A stretch of DNA of 64,000 nt, from positions 1 through 64,000 of the forward strand of contig NZ_JAKVIR010000018.1 in assembly GCF_022601975.1 (NCBI RefSeq), read 5' to 3'. The position numbers and the translations under genes are program-made. Below are positions 10,089-19,800 of the stretch, in pieces. A model generated the notes under the pieces. The model was not told the DNA's origin. It was given only the letters and a program-made list of their open reading frames with translations, and ran no database searches. The stretch comes from Pontibacter sp. E15-1 (GTDB lineage Bacteria > Bacteroidota > Bacteroidia > Cytophagales > Hymenobacteraceae). Numbering within the stretch: position 1 is the stretch's first letter; the number at the start of each line of letters is the position of its first letter.

Positions 10089-11753
10089 CTACTGTTTCAC
10101 CACTTTCACGGCTCCTTCCTGATCGACCTTCACGAGGTATACCCCCGGTGCGAGGCCCACGAAAGGCACCGTGGCTTTCGTGCCATTCACTTTCTGGCTG
10201 ATTACCCGCATTCCGAGGGAATTATACACCTCTACCTTGTGCATCCGCTCGGTGCTGCTGACCGTCAGATGACTGGTGACCTGTGTCGGGTAGGCGATAA
10301 AGTGGCGTGCTGCCGCGGGCCTGCCCCAGATACCAGTTGGCCCTTTCACCACGTCCTGCCGTTCGTAGGTGCGAAGCTCGGGCATCTCGTCCAACGTGAT
10401 CACGTAGTCGTGGGCGAACATCTTCTTCCAGAGGTCGAGGGTGTTATACTTGCTGTTGCGGGTATACCCGCCATACCAGGGCATGTACCACGACCAAGCC
10501 GCCCCGTCGCGCACCAGGTTATCGACATCCGGGAAAGAGCCCGTTTCGCTCAGCGTCAGCATTTTTTTGCCGCCATACCGGTTGTTCATGTCACTGAACT
10601 CCAGCGTCTGCGAGCTGTGGTCGCCGTCTTTGTAGATGTCACGGCCCACGATGTCCACGTACGCGTCGCCGGGGTACCAGGCATCGTCGTTCGGCTCCCG
10701 GGTCCATACCCAAATCAGGTTGCGCAGCCCGTGGTGGATAACCATGCGCTCATACATCAGGTGCCACAGTGCCTTTAGCGGCTCCGGCCCTTTGGCTCCC
10801 CACCAGAACCAACCGCCAGCCGCCTCGTGCAACGGCCGCCAGATCACGGGCACGTGCTGGTCCTGCAGCTCTTTGAGCAAACCGGCGATATAGTCGATGT
10901 CTGCCAGCATGGCCGCGTATTCGGCGGAGTTCGTGTCCGTCACTTTGGAGATATCGAAGGTGGTGCCGTTCGGCTTGCCCTGGTTTTGGGTATAAAACTC
11001 CTCTGTGGCGCGGGAGGGGTCGCGCCAGTGCCACATCAGGGCCGGGATGCCGTTGCGGGTATACCAGTTTCTGGCGTCGGTGATGGGCTCCTTGTCGTTG
11101 TACCAGGTGTAGTTGCGGCCGCTGTGCATAAAATCCATACCTGCCAGGGCTGGCTCTTTGCCCGTGTTTTGCTTCAGCCAGTTCACTTCGTCCATGCTGT
11201 TCAGGGTCATCACGCCCGAGATGATCTTGTCGCCGTAGCTGTCGAGCAGGAAATCATACAGGGCCTTTGACTCCGCGGTGGGGTTCGGCGTCACGAGCGT
11301 CTGGTTCAGGTCAAAGCGGTCGGTGCCGTCTATTTCCTCAAACGCGATATAATCGATGTTTATCCAACCCCACGACTTCATGATCTTTGCCAGGTGCGGG
11401 CCTGCCGCCAGTTTCTGCGCACTGATTAACTTAAGCGTTGTATACTGGCTGTTTTGCTTTAATGAAAAGTCCAGGGTATTTCCGCCAATCTCAAAGGTGT
11501 TGATCTTGTCGCCTCCGGGCGCGGCAGCCCTGAGGTAGATGTTATAATAGCCTTCCTTCGGCAGCGTCACGGCAAAAGTCAGGTTGCCCTCGCCCTGTGC
11601 CACGGCAAAGCCACCCGAGCATGTCGCGCATGCCTGCTTTGCCGCGCCCCCGGCAAGTGTCGCGTCCTCGGCCTCATACCGTTGCGCCATGCCTTCTAGG
11701 GCCACCAGAAGCGGAAGGACCAAAAGCAGGAATTTGGTAAAAATTTTAATCAT
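10089..11753 (-). CDS. GH26 beta-mannanase with N-terminal CBM35-like domain and T9SS signal
   Basis: 554 residues: signal peptide (to GMAQ, about 23), a CBM35/CBM6-type beta-sandwich (RYEAEDATLAGG onward, about 25-140), a GH26 barrel (about 155-460) and a C-terminal T9SS sorting domain. The catalytic pair is visible: acid/base E310 in WRPLHEAAGG and nucleophile E403 in LTLSETG. Expected activity is endo-hydrolysis of beta-1,4-mannan, glucomannan or galactomannan at the cell surface. A strong bidirectional terminator (11829-11861) separates it from the SGBP operon, so it probably has its own promoter. With GH74 and GH9 nearby, the locus appears to target mixed plant hemicellulose. Confidence 0.93.
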   Translation of the reverse strand: MIKIFTKFLLLVLPLLVALEGMAQRYEAEDATLAGGAAKQACATCSGGFAVAQGEGNLTFAVTLPKEGYYNIYLRAAAPGGDKINTFEIGGNTLDFSLKQNSQYTTLKLISAQKLAAGPHLAKIMKSWGWINIDYIAFEEIDGTDRFDLNQTLVTPNPTAESKALYDFLLDSYGDKIISGVMTLNSMDEVNWLKQNTGKEPALAGMDFMHSGRNYTWYNDKEPITDARNWYTRNGIPALMWHWRDPSRATEEFYTQNQGKPNGTTFDISKVTDTNSAEYAAMLADIDYIAGLLKELQDQHVPVIWRPLHEAAGGWFWWGAKGPEPLKALWHLMYERMVIHHGLRNLIWVWTREPNDDAWYPGDAYVDIVGRDIYKDGDHSSQTLEFSDMNNRYGGKKMLTLSETGSFPDVDNLVRDGAAWSWYMPWYGGYTRNSKYNTLDLWKKMFAHDYVITLDEMPELRTYERQDVVKGPTGIWGRPAAARHFIAYPTQVTSHLTVSSTERMHKVEVYNSLGMRVISQKVNGTKATVPFVGLAPGVYLVKVDQEGAVKVVKQ

Positions 11754-11828
11754 AATGAAAAGTTTATATCTGATTGCTTTTCGTCGACTGTATGTATATC
11801 AGGCGAATCGCCCAACTAGCTGATATAA

Positions 11829-11861
11829 AAAAGGAAGAGCATTTACGCTCTTCCTTTTTTT
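11829..11861. terminator. Bidirectional intrinsic terminator after the sus-type operon
   Basis: Inverted repeat AGGAAGAGC / GCTCTTCCT with a 6-nt loop, flanked by A-runs on the left and T-runs on the right, so it can act on either strand. On the minus strand it ends the susC-susD-SGBP-TIG transcript just after the TIG gene stop (11877) and isolates GH26. Confidence 0.85.
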
Positions 11862-11876
11862 CTTTGGGATCAAATC

Positions 11877-13922
11877 TTAACGAAGTCCAAAATCATCCAC
11901 GTAGACCGTGTTCGGGTTCGTACCGTAGTTTTTAATGTAGAGCTCGGAGATCCCGCCTGACACATCCCCTAAAGAGGTGATAGGAATCTCGATCAGCTTG
12001 TACTCGCCCTTTTTGATGTCGAAAGGAACATCGGCCAGCATGGTGCCGCCAGTGTTTTTCACCTGAATCGCCATGCGGCCGTCAGCTGTGGCACCATATA
12101 CATAGAGTACCAGGTGCGTGTAACCCGCCAGCACATTGGCGTTGGTCGGGTGCAGTTGCACTGCGCCATACGCGTCGTTATAGCTTATTTTCAGCGCGCT
12201 TGAACCTCGGCTCACCTGCTCTGCGTTTGCAACATCCTGCACGGCGGTGCCCCAACCGCCCCACTTGTCCCAACCTTCCGCAAATGCGTCCTGGTATATA
12301 TACTTGTCGATGTTTGGTGCGGCGGAGCCTATCTCCGCTCTCTTGTCCGACTGCACCTCGAAGTTAGACACTGTGATGAGTTTCAGCAGACCGGACTTAG
12401 CATCTTCCGGAACGCGCAGTACAATCTGGTTGGAGTTCTGAGCCACGAAAGTAGAAACTGTGGCTCCACCAGTGAATACCACCGATTTCACGAGCTGCAG
12501 CTCGGTACCGGTCAAGGTCAGGAAGTTGCCAGGTACAACAGGCTCTGGCGTAACCGTTTTGATGATAGGAAGCACAATAGTTACCTGCGCCTCTGTTACC
12601 ACCACGTAATCTTTAACGGTGGTCAGGGTCAGAGCGCCTTTGGTGGCGTTCATCGGCACCTTCACCACTATCTGTGTGGCAGACTGGCTTACAAAAGCAG
12701 CTACTTTAGTGCCGCCCTTAAACTCGATGCTCTTTACCAGGTCCAGGTTCGTGCCGTTGATGGTCAGGTTCTGGCCCGGGTCGATAGGAGCCGGAGAAAC
12801 GGAGGTGATGGCAGGCAGGATGATGGAAACGGCCTGCGTTGTCGCAACCTCCACACCAGATTTGGCTACCAATGTCATGGTGCCGCTGGAAGCGTTGTCC
12901 GGCACCTTCACCACGATCTGTGTAGCCGACTGGCTTACGAAAGTGGCTGTTTTGGCTTCGCCCACGCCTTTGAACTTGATCTCTTTCACCAGGTTCAGGT
13001 TCGTGCCCGTAATGGTTAGGTTCTCGCTGTGCTTTATATTACTCGGAGAAACGGCTGTAACGGCAGGTAAGGTAACGTCTAACGACTGTGTTGTCTCCAC
13101 CTCTACGTCAGACAATGCCACTAGCGTCAGGTTGCCGGTTTTTGCGTTGGCCGGTACGGTCACCACCATTTCGGTTGGGGTCTGGCTCACAAACGCAGTA
13201 ACGGTCGCATCTCCTACGCCTGAAAACATCACTGCTTTCACCAGATCCAGGTTAGTGCCTTTTATGGTCAGGTTAGCGCCGTTGTTCACAGCTGTTGGCG
13301 TCAGGGCAGTCACTTCGGGCAGCGTCACGATCAGCTCCTCCTCCGTCTCCACGAAAGCTGGCTCCGTACCACCACCTATCACCAGCAGTTTGCCGGTTTT
13401 GGCGGTCATCGGCACCTGCAGCACCAGTTGCGTTGCAGTCTGGCTTACAAAGGTGTCCACAGTGTCGCTTTCGAAAACCACGCCCTCTACCCAGTTCAGC
13501 TTTGTGCCCGTAATGGTGATGTTAGCACCGGGCCTAGCCTCTTCTGTCATAGACGTGATGGTGATGGGCACCTCGAAACTGAGGACTGTTTTAGAAACCA
13601 CATCGCCCATTGGCGTTTTCAGGGTCACCAGACCCTCGGTGGCCTCTTGCGGCACCACCAGCACGATCAGTTCTGCTGTCTGGCTCACGAAATCAGCTTT
13701 ATTCACTGTTACGCTGGGTAGTTCAATCGCGTCCACTTTGTTCAGGTTATGGCCGATGAAGCGGATTTCTTCGCCATGCTGCACACCGGTAGGGCCAAAA
13801 CTCAGCAGTTCTACCTGACTTGGGCCGTTATCCTCTTTGTCATCGTCGCAGGAGGTGATAAAACCCAAAGACAGCACGAGGAATGCAAGCAGCAACAGCC
13901 TCACATTATATAACTTCTTCAT
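11877..13922 (-). CDS. Six-repeat IPT/TIG surface lipoprotein with C-terminal carbohydrate-binding-like domain
   Basis: 681 residues. A lipoprotein signal (MKKLYNVRLLLLAFL ... ITSC) precedes six tandem IPT/TIG (Ig-like) repeats of about 85 residues, starting near residues 38, 116, 203, 288, 374 and 457. Each carries a version of the motif NLTITGTNLxLVKxI and then FVSQxxTQIVVxVP. The last ~145 residues (from IYQDAFAEGWDKWGGWG to the end VYVDDFGLR) look like a CBM-type beta-sandwich. Repeats 3 to 6 are very similar, suggesting recent internal duplication. It lies 24 bp after the SGBP-B gene in the sus operon and probably holds a glycan-binding module far from the cell surface, as an extended second SGBP. 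No catalytic motif is seen. Confidence 0.85.
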   Translation of the reverse strand: MKKLYNVRLLLLAFLVLSLGFITSCDDDKEDNGPSQVELLSFGPTGVQHGEEIRFIGHNLNKVDAIELPSVTVNKADFVSQTAELIVLVVPQEATEGLVTLKTPMGDVVSKTVLSFEVPITITSMTEEARPGANITITGTKLNWVEGVVFESDTVDTFVSQTATQLVLQVPMTAKTGKLLVIGGGTEPAFVETEEELIVTLPEVTALTPTAVNNGANLTIKGTNLDLVKAVMFSGVGDATVTAFVSQTPTEMVVTVPANAKTGNLTLVALSDVEVETTQSLDVTLPAVTAVSPSNIKHSENLTITGTNLNLVKEIKFKGVGEAKTATFVSQSATQIVVKVPDNASSGTMTLVAKSGVEVATTQAVSIILPAITSVSPAPIDPGQNLTINGTNLDLVKSIEFKGGTKVAAFVSQSATQIVVKVPMNATKGALTLTTVKDYVVVTEAQVTIVLPIIKTVTPEPVVPGNFLTLTGTELQLVKSVVFTGGATVSTFVAQNSNQIVLRVPEDAKSGLLKLITVSNFEVQSDKRAEIGSAAPNIDKYIYQDAFAEGWDKWGGWGTAVQDVANAEQVSRGSSALKISYNDAYGAVQLHPTNANVLAGYTHLVLYVYGATADGRMAIQVKNTGGTMLADVPFDIKKGEYKLIEIPITSLGDVSGGISELYIKNYGTNPNTVYVDDFGLR

Positions 13923-13946
13923 ATCGATCTCTTAAAGAATAGACAA

Positions 13947-15098
13947 TTATTTAGCTGTTTTAGGCACTACACGCATGTTATCCATCGCAAAGTTCGTGTT
14001 TACTGCCATTGGTCCATGGAAGTAGAAAGACACGCCATACCCAGCCGGATTATAAGGAAACTCGTTGTTATCTGTGTAAAAGACCTCAAAAGGAATGGTC
14101 ACTGTTTCCCACGAGCCTCCTGTGTCCACGTTCGGCTTCCAGTTGTAGTACACATCGTTTCGTTCAGCGGCCATGTTATTGCCCATGTACATCCGCATCT
14201 CGGCTCCGGCAAGCGGGGCTAACGTAGCAATCTCAAACTTAAGCACATATGCGCTAGGTTTCGCAAAAGCTGCCTGCGGGATTTTCACGGTTTCCATCGC
14301 TACATCTGTCGGAGCAACCCAGAATTCAGAATAAGGGTATTGCCCCAGGTTTTTGTTGAAGCGCAGGAACTTGCCGTTGATCGCGGTGATTTCTGGATCT
14401 GACGCTTTTACATAATCCGCCCCAGACCAGAAACCGGCTGTGGTGCCGTCGAAGCTGGCGATAATGTTGCGGTTGTCGCGGAACCAGAAGTCTGACTCTG
14501 TTTCACCGAAGTTGGTCTTCACCGTTATTGGCCCTGGCATCGCGCCCTCTGGCACCGTCACTTCAATTATGCCATCCTCCACCGAAACAACAGCGCCTTC
14601 CACGCCACCCGTGAAAGTGACTGTCACCGGCTCATAGAAGTAGCTGCCCATGATAGTCGCTACATCCCCAGTGTTTACATATTCGCTCAGCATTCCCGTA
14701 ATCACCGGCTCGCTGATGTCCACCGTAAAGTCGTGCAACAGGGAGTCGCCGTTGGCGAAGACGATCTTCATTGTGTTCGTAATGCTCGTCGGGATATTGG
14801 ACGGTACACGCGTAATAATCGTGGTGTTGGTGATGAAGGTTGGGATAAGCTGTGCCGGTTGGTCGTTGAACCAAAGCTTGCGGGCGTTCTGCAGGTTTTC
14901 GCCGATGATGGCCACCATACTTCCCTGTCCTGCTTTCACTACGAGTGAGTCAGAGGCAGCCGGGCGGGTCACCCGCACGTAACTTACCATCGGTTTGCCG
15001 CCGTTCGGCAGGACGTCGTCCTCGGAGCAGCCGGAGAATATGCCTGCCATCGCGAAGGCGAGGAACAGGAACAGCCAGGAATTGTATCTTCGTTTCAT
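13947..15098 (-). CDS. SGBP-B-type surface glycan-binding lipoprotein
   Basis: About 383 residues from the ATG at 15098 (MKRRYNSWLFLFLAFAMAG, lipobox SGC), chosen over an upstream in-frame start because it gives a clean lipoprotein signal. Two or three IPT/TIG-like Ig domains (VRVTRPAASDS, EPVITGMLSEYVNTGD) precede a C-terminal domain (from about FDGTTAGFWSG to the end) resembling the xyloglucan-binding domain of SGBP-B proteins. Aromatic residues suited to glycan stacking are frequent (FWSG, YYNWKPN, YFHG). It is third in the susC-susD operon, 34 bp after susD. Expected to capture polysaccharide at the outer surface together with SusD. Ligand specificity is inferred from the neighbouring GH74 and GH9. 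Confidence 0.85.
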   Translation of the reverse strand: MKRRYNSWLFLFLAFAMAGIFSGCSEDDVLPNGGKPMVSYVRVTRPAASDSLVVKAGQGSMVAIIGENLQNARKLWFNDQPAQLIPTFITNTTIITRVPSNIPTSITNTMKIVFANGDSLLHDFTVDISEPVITGMLSEYVNTGDVATIMGSYFYEPVTVTFTGGVEGAVVSVEDGIIEVTVPEGAMPGPITVKTNFGETESDFWFRDNRNIIASFDGTTAGFWSGADYVKASDPEITAINGKFLRFNKNLGQYPYSEFWVAPTDVAMETVKIPQAAFAKPSAYVLKFEIATLAPLAGAEMRMYMGNNMAAERNDVYYNWKPNVDTGGSWETVTIPFEVFYTDNNEFPYNPAGYGVSFYFHGPMAVNTNFAMDNMRVVPKTAK

Positions 15099-15132
15099 AA
15101 GTTCTTTTTTCACTGTTGAATGATTGAAACCG

Positions 15133-16800
15133 TTAACCACCGAAATCATAAGGAACCGGGTCTTCCCTTAGACTGGGTGCCTGACTGGATTCCACTGCGG
15201 GTATAGGCAGCTCAAAGTTTCCTGAGTTCGCGTTTGCCGTTCTTTCGTTAAAACCTTCCGTTTTGACAAATTTCCAAGAAGTGGGATTAGGCATCCGGTC
15301 AGGTCGCACGATAAATAAGCCACGATCCTGGTTATTAATGATTTCGTAGGCTTTTTCTGAATCATAATAATGCAGTCTGACTAAATCATACCAGGCAAGG
15401 CCTTCCATGGCAAACTCTTTCATGCGCTCCTCAAATATGTCGTCCCAGGTCAGGGCGCCTTCATGGGGCGGCAGCCCTGCACGCTCACGGATTGTGTCGA
15501 AGTATTTTAGTATAGTGGCATCTTCTGTGGAAGCGCTGTTGCCCAGCGCAGCTTCTGCATAGATCAGGTACATTTCCGCTAGGCGCAGCATGTATGTGTC
15601 GTTGGGGTAGCGCTGCGTAGTAGCCATACCGCCCAGATCGTCAGCCTTACCCACAACGTACTTCTTTATGCTGGCAAAGCTCCGGTCTGAATCTGCTCCT
15701 GGGCTTGGGAAGATCAATTCCTGTTCGCTTTGTTTTCCTTCGCTGTCCCGTACCGTCTGCGAGATTTCGGGATAGTGGAAACCAGGCAGCATGTAAGTAG
15801 CTTTCAAGCGCGTGTCGGTAGTAAATCCGTCCTCGAACAAGCCGTCATACAGGCTCAGCATCCACCAGGTAGCTCCCAGGTCACCGCCCCAGCCATCACC
15901 GTTGGCAATATCATTGCTATAGGTGATCTGCGAAACCATGGTATTTGCATATCCATAGTTGGTGGTGAACACCCACTGCTGCTCGAACAGCGACTCGCTA
16001 TTGTTGTCATAAGGATAGCGGAACAGGTCGGCATAGTTAGTCAGCAGCTTGGCACCACTCATCTCAATAACCCTATCGGCGTACTCCTTTGCCTTGTTCA
16101 GGTACTCCTGGTTTCTGTTTCCTATGGCTCCTACTCCGGCTCTGGTAAGGTACGTTCGGGCCAGCATGCCCTCTGCCGACCATTTCGTCAGCCTACCTTC
16201 CTCTAATGCTACAGCAGGCAAATTCTCGGCGGCAAACAGGTAGTCTCTGGTAATAAACTCCCACACGCTTTCGATGGTGTTACGCTTTACGGCGGAGTTG
16301 TTCAGCAACTCCAGATTGTTCTCTATGATCGGCACCGCGCCATAGTTCATCACCAGCAGGGTGTAAGCTGTGGCGCGCATAAACCTTGCCTCAGCAATGG
16401 CATGGTTCTTTATTTCAGCGCTCACCCCTGGCCCGGCGTAGCGGTTTACGTTCTGGATCAGGGTATTCGCCTGTCCCACCACAATATAAAAAGCCCTGTA
16501 TGCCTCGCTGTTCGAAGTCGATACTTCGGTGGTGTTAAACAATACGTCGTCTCTGTAGCCGTAGGCCCGGAAGGTTGTTCCGGCCCTCAGGTCGCCTAAC
16601 GCCCACGAGGCCTTGTCAACATAATCCTTCCAGACCACACTGTAGAGCGGCGCGGTGGCAGCCAGTACTTGCCCGTCAGTTTTAAAGAAGTTGCCATCCA
16701 CCAAGGTGTCCTTGGGAGGCCTTTCTAAAAACTCTTTATCACAGCCTGTGAACACAGATAAAGTAAGGAGAGCCCCTAGGTATAGATATTTATTTTTCAT
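15133..16800 (-). CDS. susD: SusD/RagB family nutrient-binding outer-membrane lipoprotein
   Basis: 555 residues with lipoprotein signal MKNKYLYLGALLTLSVFTGC. The N-terminal SusD-like region follows (EFLERPPKDTLVDGNFF, helical TPR-like units including EARFMRATAYTLLVMNYG), and the RagB/SusD C-terminal half contains YMLRLAEMYLIYAEAALG and ERMKEFAMEGLAWYDLVRLH. Family knowledge: SusD lids the SusC barrel and binds oligosaccharide before import. The gene starts 18 bp after susC. The symbol denotes the family, not starch specificity; the neighbouring hydrolases point to hemicellulose. Confidence 0.95.
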   Translation of the reverse strand: MKNKYLYLGALLTLSVFTGCDKEFLERPPKDTLVDGNFFKTDGQVLAATAPLYSVVWKDYVDKASWALGDLRAGTTFRAYGYRDDVLFNTTEVSTSNSEAYRAFYIVVGQANTLIQNVNRYAGPGVSAEIKNHAIAEARFMRATAYTLLVMNYGAVPIIENNLELLNNSAVKRNTIESVWEFITRDYLFAAENLPAVALEEGRLTKWSAEGMLARTYLTRAGVGAIGNRNQEYLNKAKEYADRVIEMSGAKLLTNYADLFRYPYDNNSESLFEQQWVFTTNYGYANTMVSQITYSNDIANGDGWGGDLGATWWMLSLYDGLFEDGFTTDTRLKATYMLPGFHYPEISQTVRDSEGKQSEQELIFPSPGADSDRSFASIKKYVVGKADDLGGMATTQRYPNDTYMLRLAEMYLIYAEAALGNSASTEDATILKYFDTIRERAGLPPHEGALTWDDIFEERMKEFAMEGLAWYDLVRLHYYDSEKAYEIINNQDRGLFIVRPDRMPNPTSWKFVKTEGFNERTANANSGNFELPIPAVESSQAPSLREDPVPYDFGG

Positions 16801-16818
16801 CTTCGTTGCTGTTTTTTA

Positions 16819-19800
16819 TTAGAAATCAATACCGACGTTCACTGAGTAAACTGGTGTCAGTGGATAGCGGCCGTAATCGACGCCAATGGCAGCCTGATTA
16901 GGGTTTTCAAGCCCGCCCACATGCGACCCCACTTCCGGGTCGTACCCAGTGTAATCGGTAAGTGTGTAGATATTCTGAGCACTTATGCCCACCCTTGCCC
17001 CTTTCAGGTACTTCAATTTGGTCATGAGCGAACCTGGCAGGTTATAGGTGAGTGTCACGTTTTTAAGTCTTACAAAAGACCCGTCCTCAACGTATTTGTC
17101 TGTGTGGCGCTCAAAATTGTTGTTCTTATTGCCGCCCGACATCCTGGCTACCGTGGTGCCAGGGTTCAGGAGATAGGGATTACCCTCTGCATTCAACGCC
17201 ACGTTGGCATAATCAAAAGCTCCCGTAAAAAGGTTACGCCCTAGGTTGATGTTATTGGGGTTGGTGTTCTCACTGCGCAAATAGTTATAGATGTCATTAC
17301 CTATAGTGCTTGTGATCAACATACTCAGATCAAATCCCCTGTATGAAAAACTGTTGGTGAAACCGGCGTAGTATTTCGGCCATGGGTTGCCAATAAAGGT
17401 CTGGTCCTCTCCCGTGATAATGCCATCCCCGTTCACGTCGCGGTACTTCACATCCCCTACCCAGATACTGTTCTCGGAAATTGGAAATTCATTACCGTTT
17501 ATGTCCGCAGGCAGGGCGCTGTTCTCCAGCTCCTCGACAGACTGGAATATACCATCCTCTATGTAGCCATAAAACAGCCAAGGCGCTTGCCCTACCACGG
17601 AGCGCTGCGTCCAGTTATTCCACTCTCTGGTAGGCTTGTTCAGGATGCTGCTTTCGGAAGAAAGGGTTTTGAGCTCGGTCTTAAAATGAGACAGGTTGAA
17701 GTTAGACGACCATTGAAAGCCCCCATTGTCGATATTGATGGTATTTAAGGTAAGGCTCCACCCTTTGTTCTGAAGGGAACCGATGTTTACGGTCGGGGGT
17801 GAGATCGCACCGCTTCCGCTCGTGCCCATGTACCAGGGCAAAGAGGCCTGCAGGATCAGGTTGTCGGTGTCTTTGATATAGTAATCTGCCTCCACTTGCA
17901 CCCTGTTGTCAAACAAGCCCAGGTTTATACCAAAGTTGTTTGTCTTTGTCTCCTCCCACTGATAGTTCGGGTTCGGATATCGGTTTGGTATGAAGCCCGT
18001 GCCCCACGGCGTTGGGCCTGCTCCTAGTGTGCCATATATAGCGCCGCCATCGCCCTGATTACCTGTAAGGCCAATCTCATACCGCAACCTCAGGTCGCTA
18101 ATGAATGGAACGGTGAAAAAATCCTCTTCAGAAATTCTCCAGGCAGCTGAAACTGACGGGAAATACCCCCACCTGTTTTCCGGTCCAAAATTCACGGAAC
18201 CATCTGCCCGGAAAGCAGCCTGCAGGATGTAGCGATCATCAAAGTTATAGTTGATCCTGCCCAGGTAAGACTCCATGGCCCAGTCGCCCTGACCACCGCT
18301 TGTCACACTTTTGAGGATGTCCCCGGCATTCAGGTCGAGCACGTCGTTTGTCTGGAAACCGCGTCTTTCCCCGGATAACTGCTTCCAGGCAGACTCCTGT
18401 GACTCGTGGGTTGCCATGACATTGATACTGTGCTTGCCCAACTGCTTGTTATACACGAGCATTTGGTTCCAGTTCCAGTAGGTGTTCAGATCGTCTCTGT
18501 TGCTTAGGCGAGCCTCCGGGTTTTGCTGATAGCCAAACTGATAAGTTGGCAGGAAAAACGTGGAGTTGGAAAAGTTAACGTTACCGTTCACAGAGGTATT
18601 GAAATCCAGCCCTTCGAGTATCTTGAACCCAAGCGTTATCCCTCCTAATAATTGTCTTCTGGTCAACTCGTTAGTCGTGAGGTTTGCCAGACCGATGGGG
18701 TTTGGCGGAGTAAACTGCTCAGACGTGTTCCTTGAGTTTACCGTTCCCCCGCCATAAGTTCCATCAATGTTTCGCACCGGGATATGGGGAGGCAACTGGA
18801 TTGCCCTTGAGATCAGGTTCGATTGTGTGGCGGACAGCCGCTCGTTTGTCTGGGCGTAGTTGAAATTACCTTTGATCGTAAGCCATTTTTTGGCCTGGTT
18901 GTCCAGATTCATCCTGACAGAGTATCGGTCAAAGCCGGAGCCAATCGCAACGCCATCCTGGTTTAAGTACTCTCCGGAAAGGAAATACGTGGTTTTCTCG
19001 CTACCGCCGCTCAAACTCACCTGATGCTTTTGCATGGGTGCGCTTTTGAAGAGTTCATCCTGCCAGTTTGTTCCCTCACCCAGTAAAGATGGGTCTAAAA
19101 ACTCTTCCCGAACATCACCCCCGGCAATCGTTTTATATTGATTGTCCATTTGTGCATATTGCCTCAGGTTCATCACGTTGAGCTTGTCTGGGGCATCCTG
19201 TATACTGTAGAGGTATGCATAGTTTATACGCACTTCGCCTGCCTTTCCCCGTTTCGTTGTAATCAAAACCACTCCGTTTGTACCTCTTGAGCCATATACC
19301 GCAGTAGCGGAAGGGCCCTGTAAAATCTCCATGCTCTCGATATCGGCCGGATTCAGCGCTGACAAAGGGTTCCCCCCAGAGGCTGAGGCTCTTCCAGGAA
19401 TCTGCACGCCATCAATCACGTAGAGCGGCTCGTTGCTTCCGTTGATAGAGTTCACCCCCCTGATGTTCACCGAAATACCGCCACCAGGTGCCCCTGTGTT
19501 CTGGGTAACGTATACCCCTGCCGCACGGCCCTGAATGGCCTGCTCAATCGTGGTGTTTACGGTCTTTTCGATGGCGGAAGAGTTAATGGTGGTCTGCGCT
19601 CCCGTCAGGTCGCTTTTCCTGATCTCGCCATACCCCGTTACCACCACCTCATCCAGCAGTTTCTGGTCAGGGCGCAGCGTTATTGTCAGGGTGGAGCGGC
19701 CGTTCACCGGCACTTCCTGCGCCGTAAACCCGATATAGGACACTACAAGCACCGCGTCGGAGGCAGCCTGCAACTGGAACTGACCCATCGCATCGGTGAT

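Noticed and set aside
12619..13818. 399-codon plus-strand frame opposite the TIG gene
   Set aside because: Antisense shadow of a repetitive gene; its apparent repeats only mirror the TIG repeats.
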